Source: UBA8752 sp042095055 (GTDB lineage: Bacteria; Bacteroidota; Bacteroidia; Flavobacteriales_D; Sanyastnellaceae). From it: a stretch of DNA of 63,974 nt. Below the pieces are notes generated by a model. That model saw only the letters and a program-made list of their open reading frames with translations. It made no database searches and had not been told where the DNA came from. Each line of letters opens with the position of its first letter. Position 1 is the first letter of the stretch. The stretch spans positions 1-63,974 of the forward strand of contig JBELBZ010000009.1 of the NCBI GenBank assembly GCA_042095055.1. Direction: 5' to 3'. A program made the translations under genes and the position numbers. Shown one piece after another: positions 32,719-40,243 of this stretch.

Positions 32719-34637
32719 CAGTACACCCGAATGTGAAAGGGAAGGCGGGCTTGAACCCTGTCCTTGGCCTCCAAATTCACAAAGGCCTCTACCTCCATCA
32801 TCGCCTGAATGGCATCTTCAGGAACACCCGCAGCTTCGGCCATGGCGGACATCTGAGCCACACCGGTAAATTCGGCAATGAACTGCTCGAATGGATCGAT
32901 GGGCTCGGGATACTCGATCATATCAAACTCATCCAAGTTGGCCATGCCAGCCGCCATCTCAATGGCGTCCTGCAGGTTGCCAATGCCGTCGACCAGTCCT
33001 TTTTCCATGGCGTCTTGGCCGGTCCAAACGCGGCCACGGGCCACGGCATCCACCGCCTCGATGGACATGCCCCTTCCATCGGCCACCCGGCCGATAAATG
33101 AATCGTAAATCTTGGTGACGGACTCATTGATTGCCGCCAAGGCTTGTCCTTGAATGGGCGTGTGCATGGAGGCTGCGTCTGCATGATCGTGCAACTTCAC
33201 GCCATCAAAATCAAGTCCGATGCGCTCCTTGAGCAGCTTGCCCGCACTGGGCAAAACGCCAAACACTCCGATGCTTCCTGTGATGGTGTTGGGCTGGGCC
33301 AAAATGTGGTCCGCTGCGCAACTGATGTAGTATCCACCGCTCGCCGCCAGATCGCTCATAGAAGCCACCAACGGCTTTCCTGCTTCTCTGAGCAAGACCG
33401 TTTCTCTCCAAATGACATCGCTGGCCAAGGCGCTGCCTCCTGGAGAGTTCACGCGAAGTACAACGGCTCCGACTTCCGGATCCAACCGCGCATCGCGAAG
33501 GGCCCCAGCAATGCGGTCAGAACCAATGGTGGCATCGTCGCCTTCACCGCTTTGAATTGCACCGACCGCATAGACCACAGCCACCGCATTGGCCACTGAA
33601 TCCCCATCATCTTCCGCTTCATCGTCCTCCTCATCGTCCTCATCGCCCGCACCCAACTCCACCTGAAGCTCTTGGATCAGGTCTTCGAATGAATTGGGGT
33701 TGTGGTATTGGCCATAGCCCGCCAGTAGGGCATGGCTGGGTTCGTCTTCGTCTTCTGCGGCTCCTTTTTCGAGCAGCAGCGCATGCAACTCGTCCTCGTA
33801 CATCAATCCGTCCACGAACCCCAGCTCCAGGGCATCGGAGGGAATTCGGATGCTCAGGTTGTTGATGTGCCCATCAAGCTCATCGATGGTCATGCCCCGC
33901 GCCGCGGCAATGTCACCGCCCATCCGGGCCCAAAAATCTTCGAGCAAGGCCATCAGCTGCTCCTTGTTGGCTTCGCTCAAGTCATTGCGCAAGTAGGGCT
34001 CCACTGCACTCTTGTAGGTATTGTCTGGACCGCGTACGACGGTCATTTCTACCCCCAGGTCTTCCAACATGCGCTTGTAAAATGTGGTTTCCATGCCCAT
34101 GCCGCGCATGTCCATCCCACCTTCGGGGTGCAGGTACACCTCGTCGGCCACAGTGGACATCCAATATGCGCCCTGAGTATAGATCTCGCTCCATGCGACA
34201 ATCCATTTGCCGGATGCTTTGAATTGCGCCAAGGCATCGCGCACCTCACCCAGCATGGAAGGGTAACCGGAGATCATGTCCGCCTGAATGAGGATGCCTT
34301 CGATGTTGTCGTCACCCGCTGCCCGTTCCATGTCGGCCAAAAAGTGGTTGAGGCCCATTTGGGTCTCTGGCTCCATGGAACCGAACTGAATCGTAAAGGG
34401 GAGCTCCATTCCCCGTTCTGCCAGTGGCGCATCAAATGTCAACAGAAGAACAGACCCATCCTCGATGTCCGAGCCAAAATCAAAGTCCATTTCCGAGCCG
34501 TCTCCCGCGCCTTCAAAGGCAGAAGCCAGGCCGCCGACGAGGGCTCCGACGAAGATGAAAATGAGCAGGGAGCCTGAGATGACCAGGGCGAGCGTTGAGC
34601 CGAGGAGGCTGGCGAGAAATTGCTTTCCGAAATTCAT
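32718..34637 (-). CDS. sppA: Signal peptide peptidase SppA, 67K type
   Basis: This 639-residue inner-membrane serine protease degrades signal peptides left in the membrane after export. One N-terminal transmembrane helix (about 12-38) is followed by two tandem ClpP-like halves. The catalytic Lys is in NTYKSAVEP (Lys209) and the nucleophile in LAASGGYY (Ser433), matching the Lys/Ser dyad of E. coli SppA. A very acidic linker of Asp/Glu (about 331-347) separates the halves, an insertion not seen in E. coli. ATG 34637 is set by the membrane helix. It lies downstream of padR-pspC. Confidence 0.93.
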   Translation of the reverse strand: MNFGKQFLASLLGSTLALVISGSLLIFIFVGALVGGLASAFEGAGDGSEMDFDFGSDIEDGSVLLLTFDAPLAERGMELPFTIQFGSMEPETQMGLNHFLADMERAAGDDNIEGILIQADMISGYPSMLGEVRDALAQFKASGKWIVAWSEIYTQGAYWMSTVADEVYLHPEGGMDMRGMGMETTFYKRMLEDLGVEMTVVRGPDNTYKSAVEPYLRNDLSEANKEQLMALLEDFWARMGGDIAAARGMTIDELDGHINNLSIRIPSDALELGFVDGLMYEDELHALLLEKGAAEDEDEPSHALLAGYGQYHNPNSFEDLIQELQVELGAGDEDDEEDDEAEDDGDSVANAVAVVYAVGAIQSGEGDDATIGSDRIAGALRDARLDPEVGAVVLRVNSPGGSALASDVIWRETVLLREAGKPLVASMSDLAASGGYYISCAADHILAQPNTITGSIGVFGVLPSAGKLLKERIGLDFDGVKLHDHADAASMHTPIQGQALAAINESVTKIYDSFIGRVADGRGMSIEAVDAVARGRVWTGQDAMEKGLVDGIGNLQDAIEMAAGMANLDEFDMIEYPEPIDPFEQFIAEFTGVAQMSAMAEAAGVPEDAIQAMMEVEAFVNLEAKDRVQARLPFHIRVY

Positions 34638-34733
34638 AGGGTAAGGGCTGAATTGTGCTTCCGTAAGGAACTGTAAAGTTGAGGGAAATATGGGGTCAGA
34701 GATGAGAAAATGGGTCAAAGAACCGGCTGCCCA

Positions 34734-35549
34734 TCATGACATGAAGTTGAAGTTCCATTGGCCCGTAATGATGGCGGACAGAATCAACCCACCAATGGCC
34801 AATAAAATCAGGACAAAAATCACGACGATCATCCAACCCAAAGTGCGCATGCACGCCTTCAAAAACTGAGGCAAATCGAGGGAAATAAAACGGCTCCACC
34901 ACGCACGGAAGCGCCGTGTGGCGGTGGGATTCTCATACTCCTCTTTCGCCTTATGGAGTTGGTCTTCAATCGTTTCCTTGATGGCATCAACCGTCACCGT
35001 TTCGCCTTTCATGGCCACCCGGTCACTCACCGAGCGTGCTTTGGGAATGATGCACCACAGTGCGGCGTACAGCAAAATCAGCACGGGTCCAGACATGAAA
35101 AACAACACCAAGGCCAGCACCCGAATCAGAACAGGGTCCAAGCCAAGCCTGTGCGCCACGCCCGTTGCCACGCCGCCGATGACCCGGTCATCCGGGTCGC
35201 GGAACATGCGCCGCTGTCGAGGGCCATCATCCGCATTGGTGCTGTCGCTGTCGCGCCGAGCATCCCGTCCGTTCTCTCCCCCGTCGGGGTCCCCAAACTC
35301 CACCGGCTCACCCAACTGTGAACAGGCCTTTTCGACATCTTCGAGGGTCACCACAGTGCGGCTTGTGCCCATGAATTCCGAAAAGAGCTCGGCCAAGCGG
35401 TACTCCACCTCTTGCAGGATGTCCTCCTTTCCATCAGCGCCCCGCAGGACCCTTTTCAAATCCGCCAAGTAGCCGTTCAGCACATTGTAGGCAGGGAGTT
35501 CAACGTGAAATAAAAGCCCACCGAGGGAGATGTTGCGTGTTTCGACCAT
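34734..35549 (-). CDS. PspC-domain membrane protein, Bacteroidota type
   Basis: This 271-residue protein has an N-terminal domain typical of Bacteroidota PspC proteins (NISLGGLLFHVELPAYNVLN...EVEYRLAELFSE, about 5-95). The PspC domain follows (FRDPDDRVIGGVATGVAHRL then a transmembrane segment, about 117-180), then a cytoplasmic linker and a C-terminal membrane helix. PspC proteins sense or buffer envelope stress. It lies 5 bp after padR, and the pair is presumably one operon with PadR as its repressor. sppA follows 96 bp downstream. Confidence 0.85.
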   Translation of the reverse strand: MVETRNISLGGLLFHVELPAYNVLNGYLADLKRVLRGADGKEDILQEVEYRLAELFSEFMGTSRTVVTLEDVEKACSQLGEPVEFGDPDGGENGRDARRDSDSTNADDGPRQRRMFRDPDDRVIGGVATGVAHRLGLDPVLIRVLALVLFFMSGPVLILLYAALWCIIPKARSVSDRVAMKGETVTVDAIKETIEDQLHKAKEEYENPTATRRFRAWWSRFISLDLPQFLKACMRTLGWMIVVIFVLILLAIGGLILSAIITGQWNFNFMS

Positions 35550-35554
35550 GGAGA

Positions 35555-35896
35555 TCAGTCTTGATGGTTTTTGGACAAGGAGTTCACGGAATCCACAAAC
35601 TGGTTCCATGCCGACTCCAACTCTTGGAGGACGCTTTCGCCTTCGGACGTCATGACATAATACTTGCGCGGTGGACCCGACGGGCTTTCCGCCCACCGAT
35701 AAGTGAGCGTCCCCGCATTTTTCATCCGGGTCAGCAATGGGTAAATGGTGCCCTCCACCACGAGCAGGTCGACCGCTTGCAGGGCTGCTACGATGTCAGA
35801 AGTATAGGCCTCGCCCTTGCTGAGGATCCGCAGAATGCAAAGCTCCAGAACCCCCTTCCGCATTTGCGCTGATGATGCCGCTGTGGATTTTGTCAT
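35555..35896 (-). CDS. PadR-family transcriptional regulator
   Basis: This 113-residue protein is a winged-helix PadR type (MRKGVLELCILRILSKGEAYTSDIV..., VVEGTIYPLLTRM, GPPRKYYVMTSEGES). Such PadR-PspC pairs are common in Bacteroidota, and the regulator usually represses its own operon. The ATG at 35896 is preferred; a start at 35935 would run through the palindrome that looks like its operator. The short C-terminus, without a long dimerisation helix, puts it in the small-PadR subgroup. Confidence 0.88.
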   Translation of the reverse strand: MTKSTAASSAQMRKGVLELCILRILSKGEAYTSDIVAALQAVDLLVVEGTIYPLLTRMKNAGTLTYRWAESPSGPPRKYYVMTSEGESVLQELESAWNQFVDSVNSLSKNHQD

Positions 35897-35924
35897 TGGA
35901 GCACAATGATACATACATGACTCG

Positions 35925-35945
35925 GTACTTTGCATAACAAAGTAC
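35925..35945. promoter_or_regulatory. Perfect palindrome GTACTTTG-CATAA-CAAAGTAC upstream of padR
   Basis: 8+8 bp perfect inverted repeat with a 5-bp spacer, centred about 39 bp upstream of the padR ATG. This is the position expected for an autoregulatory PadR operator. It also lies about 90 bp from the divergent folK start. Confidence 0.65.
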
Positions 35946-36037
35946 TTGTTTTAACATTACATAGCCCTCCTCTGACAGCCACAGGCATTTTCGCCTGCAG
36001 CGTTTCGAAGTCCCTGCCGCCATCCCATCTTTGCCCT

Positions 36038-36538
36038 GTGCGCATCCACATTGCAACCGGATCCAACCTCGGTGACCGACTTGAACAGCTCAACGAAGCC
36101 GACCGCCGAATGGCCCTCGAACTGGGCCAGGTCACGCGCGTTTCTCCCACCTACAGCACCGCCGCCATTGGCATGGACCCCGGGACACCCGACTTTCTAA
36201 ACCGCATCACCGAGCTTGAACTCAGTGCGCCTTGGAGCCAGCAGCCTGAGCGCGTGATGGCAGCCTTATTGGGAATCGAACAGGACATGGGCCGGATGCG
36301 CTCCGCCACAGGTTACACTTCCCGCCCCATCGACCTCGACATCGTGCTGTGGGGAGATCAGACCTTAGAACTGGCCGCCCTCCAAGTTCCCCACCCTCGG
36401 ATGTTGCGCCGGCGATTTGTCTTGCAGCCATTGGCCGATCTGGTCCCCGACCAGCGCATTGCCGGGGATGGCCGCTCGGTCGCCCAATGTTTGGCTGACC
36501 TTCCGGCAGATGTGCCCCAAATTGCGCCTTGGCCATGA
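36038..36538 (+). CDS. folK: HPPK, 2-amino-4-hydroxy-6-hydroxymethyldihydropteridine pyrophosphokinase
   Basis: This 166-residue protein transfers pyrophosphate from ATP to the pterin in folate synthesis. The family signature is present: IATGSNLGDR at the N-terminus, YSTAAIG, FLNRITELEL, and TSRPIDLDIVLWGD with the Asp pair that binds Mg. It starts with GTG at 36038, six bases after CATCTTTG, a near -7 box, so the leader would be almost absent. It overlaps the kinase gene by 4 bp. Confidence 0.93.
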   Translation: MRIHIATGSNLGDRLEQLNEADRRMALELGQVTRVSPTYSTAAIGMDPGTPDFLNRITELELSAPWSQQPERVMAALLGIEQDMGRMRSATGYTSRPIDLDIVLWGDQTLELAALQVPHPRMLRRRFVLQPLADLVPDQRIAGDGRSVAQCLADLPADVPQIAPWP

Positions 36539-37179
36539 CCTCCACTATACCCTATCGGCACATCGTCATCGAAGGCGGCATTGGCGCCGGCAAAAGCACC
36601 TTGGCCGAGGCCATCGCAGAAAACCTCGGTTCAGCTCCTTTGCTTGAGCCTTTTGCCGACAACCCCTTTTTGGAACAGTTCTACCTGGATCCGGAACGCT
36701 ACGCCTTCCCTGTCGAGCTCAGTTTCTTGGCACAACGCTACAAGCAGGTCAAAGCCGCCCTGACCGCCCGAACCTTGTTTCGCGACGCTTTGGTGGCGGA
36801 TTACCTGTTCGCCAAGAGCGACCTGTTTGCCAAAATCACCTTGCCCAAAACGGAGTATTCCCTGTTTCGGAACCTGTACGATGTGATGGCGGAGGGCATG
36901 CCTCAGCCTGAATTGATCTTGTACCTGAGGCCAGGGGCAGCGCGTCAGCAGGCGCAGATCGCCGCGCGTGGCCGCTCCTATGAGCAGGACATTGATGTGG
37001 ACTACCTGACGCGCCTTGAGAAGGCTTATGAGCGTCAATTCAAAAGCGCACGCGGCAGCAGGGTCATTTGGGTGGACACCTCAGAGATCGATTTTGTCGC
37101 CCGGCCGGAGGACCTCTCCAAAATCATGGATGTGGCCAGCCAACCTTGGAAAGTGGGGGTGCACAAGGTGAAGCCCTGA
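36535..37179 (+). CDS. Deoxynucleoside kinase (first copy)
   Basis: This 214-residue dNK-family enzyme phosphorylates deoxynucleosides for salvage. Its P-loop IEGGIGAGKST (about 12-22), the DR-like lid region and the C-terminal YEQDIDVDYLTRLEKAYE are typical. Substrate choice (dA/dG or dC) is not clear from sequence. It is coupled to folK by ATGA. A second family member lies at 49138-49752; the two are diverged paralogues (here IEGGIGAGKS, there IAGNIGSGKT). Confidence 0.88.
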   Translation: MTSTIPYRHIVIEGGIGAGKSTLAEAIAENLGSAPLLEPFADNPFLEQFYLDPERYAFPVELSFLAQRYKQVKAALTARTLFRDALVADYLFAKSDLFAKITLPKTEYSLFRNLYDVMAEGMPQPELILYLRPGAARQQAQIAARGRSYEQDIDVDYLTRLEKAYERQFKSARGSRVIWVDTSEIDFVARPEDLSKIMDVASQPWKVGVHKVKP

Positions 37180-37210
37180 TTCAGGACCCCACCTCACCGA
37201 GATACGGGAA

Positions 37211-38095
37211 TCAGGCGTTGATGGTCTTCAATGCTTCGACCATCATAGCGCCAATCTGAGCAGGGCTGTCGACCACGTGGATGCCGCACTCGCGCATCAC
37301 CGCTTTTTTGGCCTCAGCACTCTCTTCTTCGCCACTGACAATCGCGCCAGCGTGGCCCATGGTACGGCCTTTGGGAGCCGTGACACCTGCAATAAAGCCC
37401 ACCACTGGCTTGGTGCCATTGGCTGCAATCCAACGCGCCGCTTTGACCTCGAGGTCACCGCCAATCTCACCGATCATGATGATGCCGTCTGTATCGTCAT
37501 CCGCCATGAGCAATTGCACCGCCTCGAGGGTGGTGGTGCCGATGATGGGGTCCCCACCGATGCCAATGGCTGTGGACTGTCCCAAACCGGCCTTGGTGAT
37601 TTGGTCTACCGCCTCGTAGGTCAGTGTTCCGCTCTTGGAAACGATGCCGATGCGGCCAGGGTTGAAAATAAAGCCGGGCATGATGCCCACCTTGGCTTCC
37701 CCTGCGGTCATCACTCCGGGACAATTCGGCCCCACCAAGGTGCAACCTGTCAGGGTATCGAGGTGGGCCTTGACCTTGACCATGTCGGCCACGGGTATGC
37801 CCTCCGTAATGCAAATGATCACCTTGATGCCCGCGTCTGCTGCTTCGAGGATGGCATCAGCAGCAAATGCCGGTGGCACGAACAGGATGCTCGTATCTGC
37901 CCCAGCCTGCTGCACAGCATCCTCCACCGTATTGAACACAGGACGATCGAGGTGGCTTTGTCCGCCTTTTCCCGGTGTTACACCCCCAACAACGTTGGTG
38001 CCGTACTCGATCATTTGACTGGCATGAAAGGTCCCTTCGGAGCCTGTAAAACCTTGTACAATGATGCGGGAATCCTTGTTGACGAGAACGCTCAT
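37211..38095 (-). CDS. sucD: Succinyl-CoA ligase subunit alpha
   Basis: This 294-residue TCA-cycle enzyme subunit works with SucC (not in the window) to make succinate and ATP or GTP from succinyl-CoA. The CoA-binding N-terminus reads QGFTGSEGTFHASQMIEYG...GGVTPGKGG; the phosphohistidine is in MGHAGAIVSG (about residue 246); LVGPNCPGV and SKSGTLTYE are also conserved. The ATG at 38095 is 44 bases downstream of an exact TACTTTTG promoter box. Confidence 0.96.
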   Translation of the reverse strand: MSVLVNKDSRIIVQGFTGSEGTFHASQMIEYGTNVVGGVTPGKGGQSHLDRPVFNTVEDAVQQAGADTSILFVPPAFAADAILEAADAGIKVIICITEGIPVADMVKVKAHLDTLTGCTLVGPNCPGVMTAGEAKVGIMPGFIFNPGRIGIVSKSGTLTYEAVDQITKAGLGQSTAIGIGGDPIIGTTTLEAVQLLMADDDTDGIIMIGEIGGDLEVKAARWIAANGTKPVVGFIAGVTAPKGRTMGHAGAIVSGEEESAEAKKAVMRECGIHVVDSPAQIGAMMVEALKTINA

Positions 38096-38143
38096 GGGGT
38101 CGGGTATTCGTAATGGTGGTAGTGGCGCGCTGTCGCGCGGTCG

Positions 38144-38151
38144 CAAAAGTA
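38144..38151 (-). promoter_or_regulatory. TACTTTTG -7 box of the sucD promoter
   Basis: Exact TAnnTTTG match on the minus strand in the 104-bp space between the divergent sucD and mnmE. The -33 element is not clear (TTTC about 21 bp upstream). A GCGCG...CGCGC hairpin lies in the resulting leader. Confidence 0.45.
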
Positions 38152-38199
38152 ACGCGGTGCAAGGTTCATTCGGAAAGGGGCACGGGCTAATTTGCCCCC

Positions 38200-39615
38200 A
38201 TGCCTGCACATCCCCTTGACGGAACGACGATTTGCGCCTTGTCCACCCCTCCAGGACGCGGTGGAGTTGCCGTTGTCCGCGTCAGCGGACCCCAAGCCTG
38301 GCCCGTGGTCGACGGGTTGTGCCAAGGCCGACTCGAAGGTTGTCCACCAGGACGCGCAGCATTGCGGGTCCTCTTTGATGGAGACCAACCCCTCGATGAA
38401 GCCCTGCTGCTCCCCTTTCTCGGTCCCAAGAGCTTCACAGGCGAAGACATTGTGGAATGCCACATCCACGGCAGCCCCTTCATCGCACAGCGGCTCATGG
38501 AGTGCCTTGTCGATGCTGGATGTCGCCCTGCACTGCCCGGCGAATTCACGCAGCGGGCCTTTTTGCACGGCAAAAGAGACCTCGCTCAAGCTGAGGCCAT
38601 TGGCGACCTCATCGATGCGGAACATGCCGGCGCTCACCAACTGGCGATACAACAACTCGGAGGGGGCTTTAGCGACGAGATCAATGCCTTTCGGAAGGCC
38701 CTGATCGAATATGCCGCCTTGATGGAATTGGAGCTCGATTTTGGCGAAGAAGACGTCGAATTTGTGGACCGTGAAGGTTACCGGAAGCACGTCACCGACT
38801 TGCTCGACCGCATTGCCCAATTGCTCAATGGCTTCTCCACAGGACGCGCCATCGCTGAAGGGGTCCCCGTGGCCATACTTGGAGCGCCAAACCGCGGCAA
38901 ATCCACCCTGCTCAATGCGCTCCTTCGCGAAGACCGCGCCATTGTTTCGGACACCCCCGGAACGACACGGGATACGCTCGAAGAAACGCTCACGCTGGAG
39001 GGCATCCGGTTCCGGTTCATCGATACTGCAGGCTTGAGGGAAACGGTGGATGACATCGAAGCTGAGGGCATTCGGCGCGCTTGGGCGAAGGCCGCTTCAG
39101 CCCGGTTTATTCTGTACCTGTTGGATGCGCGCGACCTCTCTACAGCCGAAGGGCGCAGCAGTGCAGAAGCAGAAGTCCAAATGGCCGCCGACCGGCTCGC
39201 AGAAGCCGCGCAAAACCTGGGAGAACCCAGAGGCGTCTTGTTGGTGTTGGCCAACAAAACCGACCTGACTCCAGCCCCTACAGACTGGTGCCCAGCCGGT
39301 GCCGAAGAGGTGCTGGCCATCAGCGCCGAGGAGCGCAGCGGTTTAGGTGCTCTCGAACAGAGGCTCGGCCGTGACTACAGAAGTGCATTGGCTGAGGACC
39401 GCATTCTGGTGACCAACCTGCGCCACCGAGAAGCGCTGCAGCGCACCCGCGAATCCTTGCAGCGGGCGTTGGACGGACTCGATGCCGGCTTGAGCGGCGA
39501 TCTTTTGGCTGTCGATCACAAAGAAGCCCTGGAACAGCTCGGCCGCATCACTGGCGCTGTTACACCGGACGACTTGCTGGACCACATCTTCGGCAACTTC
39601 TGCATCGGAAAGTGA
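38200..39615 (+). CDS. mnmE: tRNA uridine-5-carboxymethylaminomethyl modification GTPase MnmE
   Basis: This 471-residue protein modifies U34 of certain tRNAs together with MnmG (not here). Domains are an N-terminal tetrahydrofolate-binding part (ICALSTPPGRGGVAVVRVSG), a helical domain, and a G domain from about 225 with G1 GAPNRGKST, G3 DTAGLRET, G4 NKTD. The catalytic C-terminal motif is FGNFCIGK. The G1 loop has Arg where Val or Ala is usual. TAATTTG followed by CCCCC lies directly before the ATG, suggesting a very short leader. Confidence 0.96.
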   Translation: MPAHPLDGTTICALSTPPGRGGVAVVRVSGPQAWPVVDGLCQGRLEGCPPGRAALRVLFDGDQPLDEALLLPFLGPKSFTGEDIVECHIHGSPFIAQRLMECLVDAGCRPALPGEFTQRAFLHGKRDLAQAEAIGDLIDAEHAGAHQLAIQQLGGGFSDEINAFRKALIEYAALMELELDFGEEDVEFVDREGYRKHVTDLLDRIAQLLNGFSTGRAIAEGVPVAILGAPNRGKSTLLNALLREDRAIVSDTPGTTRDTLEETLTLEGIRFRFIDTAGLRETVDDIEAEGIRRAWAKAASARFILYLLDARDLSTAEGRSSAEAEVQMAADRLAEAAQNLGEPRGVLLVLANKTDLTPAPTDWCPAGAEEVLAISAEERSGLGALEQRLGRDYRSALAEDRILVTNLRHREALQRTRESLQRALDGLDAGLSGDLLAVDHKEALEQLGRITGAVTPDDLLDHIFGNFCIGK

Positions 39616-39646
39616 ACCTGCCCCTCCTTGGCAGGGTTGCAAGGGT

Positions 39647-40243
39647 ATGTTTCCTCTGTTTTCCAAATTCTTGTTGGCCTTGGCCCTGCTGGCCGCTGTC
39701 AGCAGCAATCCTGAACCTCCCATGTCTTCCCTGCTTGACTTTGGCAAAAACGACCTCGCTTCTTGGCGGGGTCTCAACGATGATGTCATGGGTGGGCGTT
39801 CCAGTTGCAGTGTGAAGTACAGCAAGTCCACCCTGTCCTGGGAAGGCACGGTCTCACTGGAAAACAACGGCGGATTCAGCTCTGTGCGCTCGCCATGGGA
39901 CGCAACCGACCTCTCGGACCACACTTCTGTTACCCTTCGCTGCCGAACCACCACAGGCCAGCCCGACGACTTCACATGGACCATGGAAGTGTCCCAAAAG
40001 TGGTGGATGCCCTACTGGAAGACCAACTTTACGGCGCAACCTGAATGGACCGAAGTGACCATTCCCTTCGAGCAGCTCAAGAAGAGCAGCGCCATGACGG
40101 GAGAGCTCCCCAAGTTGTGGACGTGGGGCGACCTGTCGGCCATTTTGCGCATGGGGTTTATGAAGTACGACGGAAAAGCCGGTGACTTCGGGCTCGAAGT
40201 AGATTGGATGCGTTTCGAAGGCTCAGAAGGCCTTAGAAACTGA
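39647..40243 (+). CDS. CIA30-like protein, probable exported
   Basis: This 198-residue protein matches the CIA30 (complex I intermediate-associated protein 30) fold: DVMGGRSSCSV near residue 46, SLENNGGFSSVRSPW, a jelly-roll core, and ILRMGFMKYDGKAGDFGLEVDWM at the end. A hydrophobic N-terminus (FSKFLLALALLAAVS) suggests export. In bacteria the family is widespread with no proven role. The last 11 bp overlap the convergent TonB receptor gene. Confidence 0.82.
   Translation: MFPLFSKFLLALALLAAVSSNPEPPMSSLLDFGKNDLASWRGLNDDVMGGRSSCSVKYSKSTLSWEGTVSLENNGGFSSVRSPWDATDLSDHTSVTLRCRTTTGQPDDFTWTMEVSQKWWMPYWKTNFTAQPEWTEVTIPFEQLKKSSAMTGELPKLWTWGDLSAILRMGFMKYDGKAGDFGLEVDWMRFEGSEGLRN

Noticed and set aside
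33732..34577. A 281-codon plus-strand frame opposite sppA
   Set aside because: Shadow of the SppA reading frame, which carries the Lys/Ser dyad and a membrane helix.
37277..38113. A 278-codon plus-strand frame opposite sucD
   Set aside because: SucD is unmistakable on the minus strand; the antisense frame has no family features.
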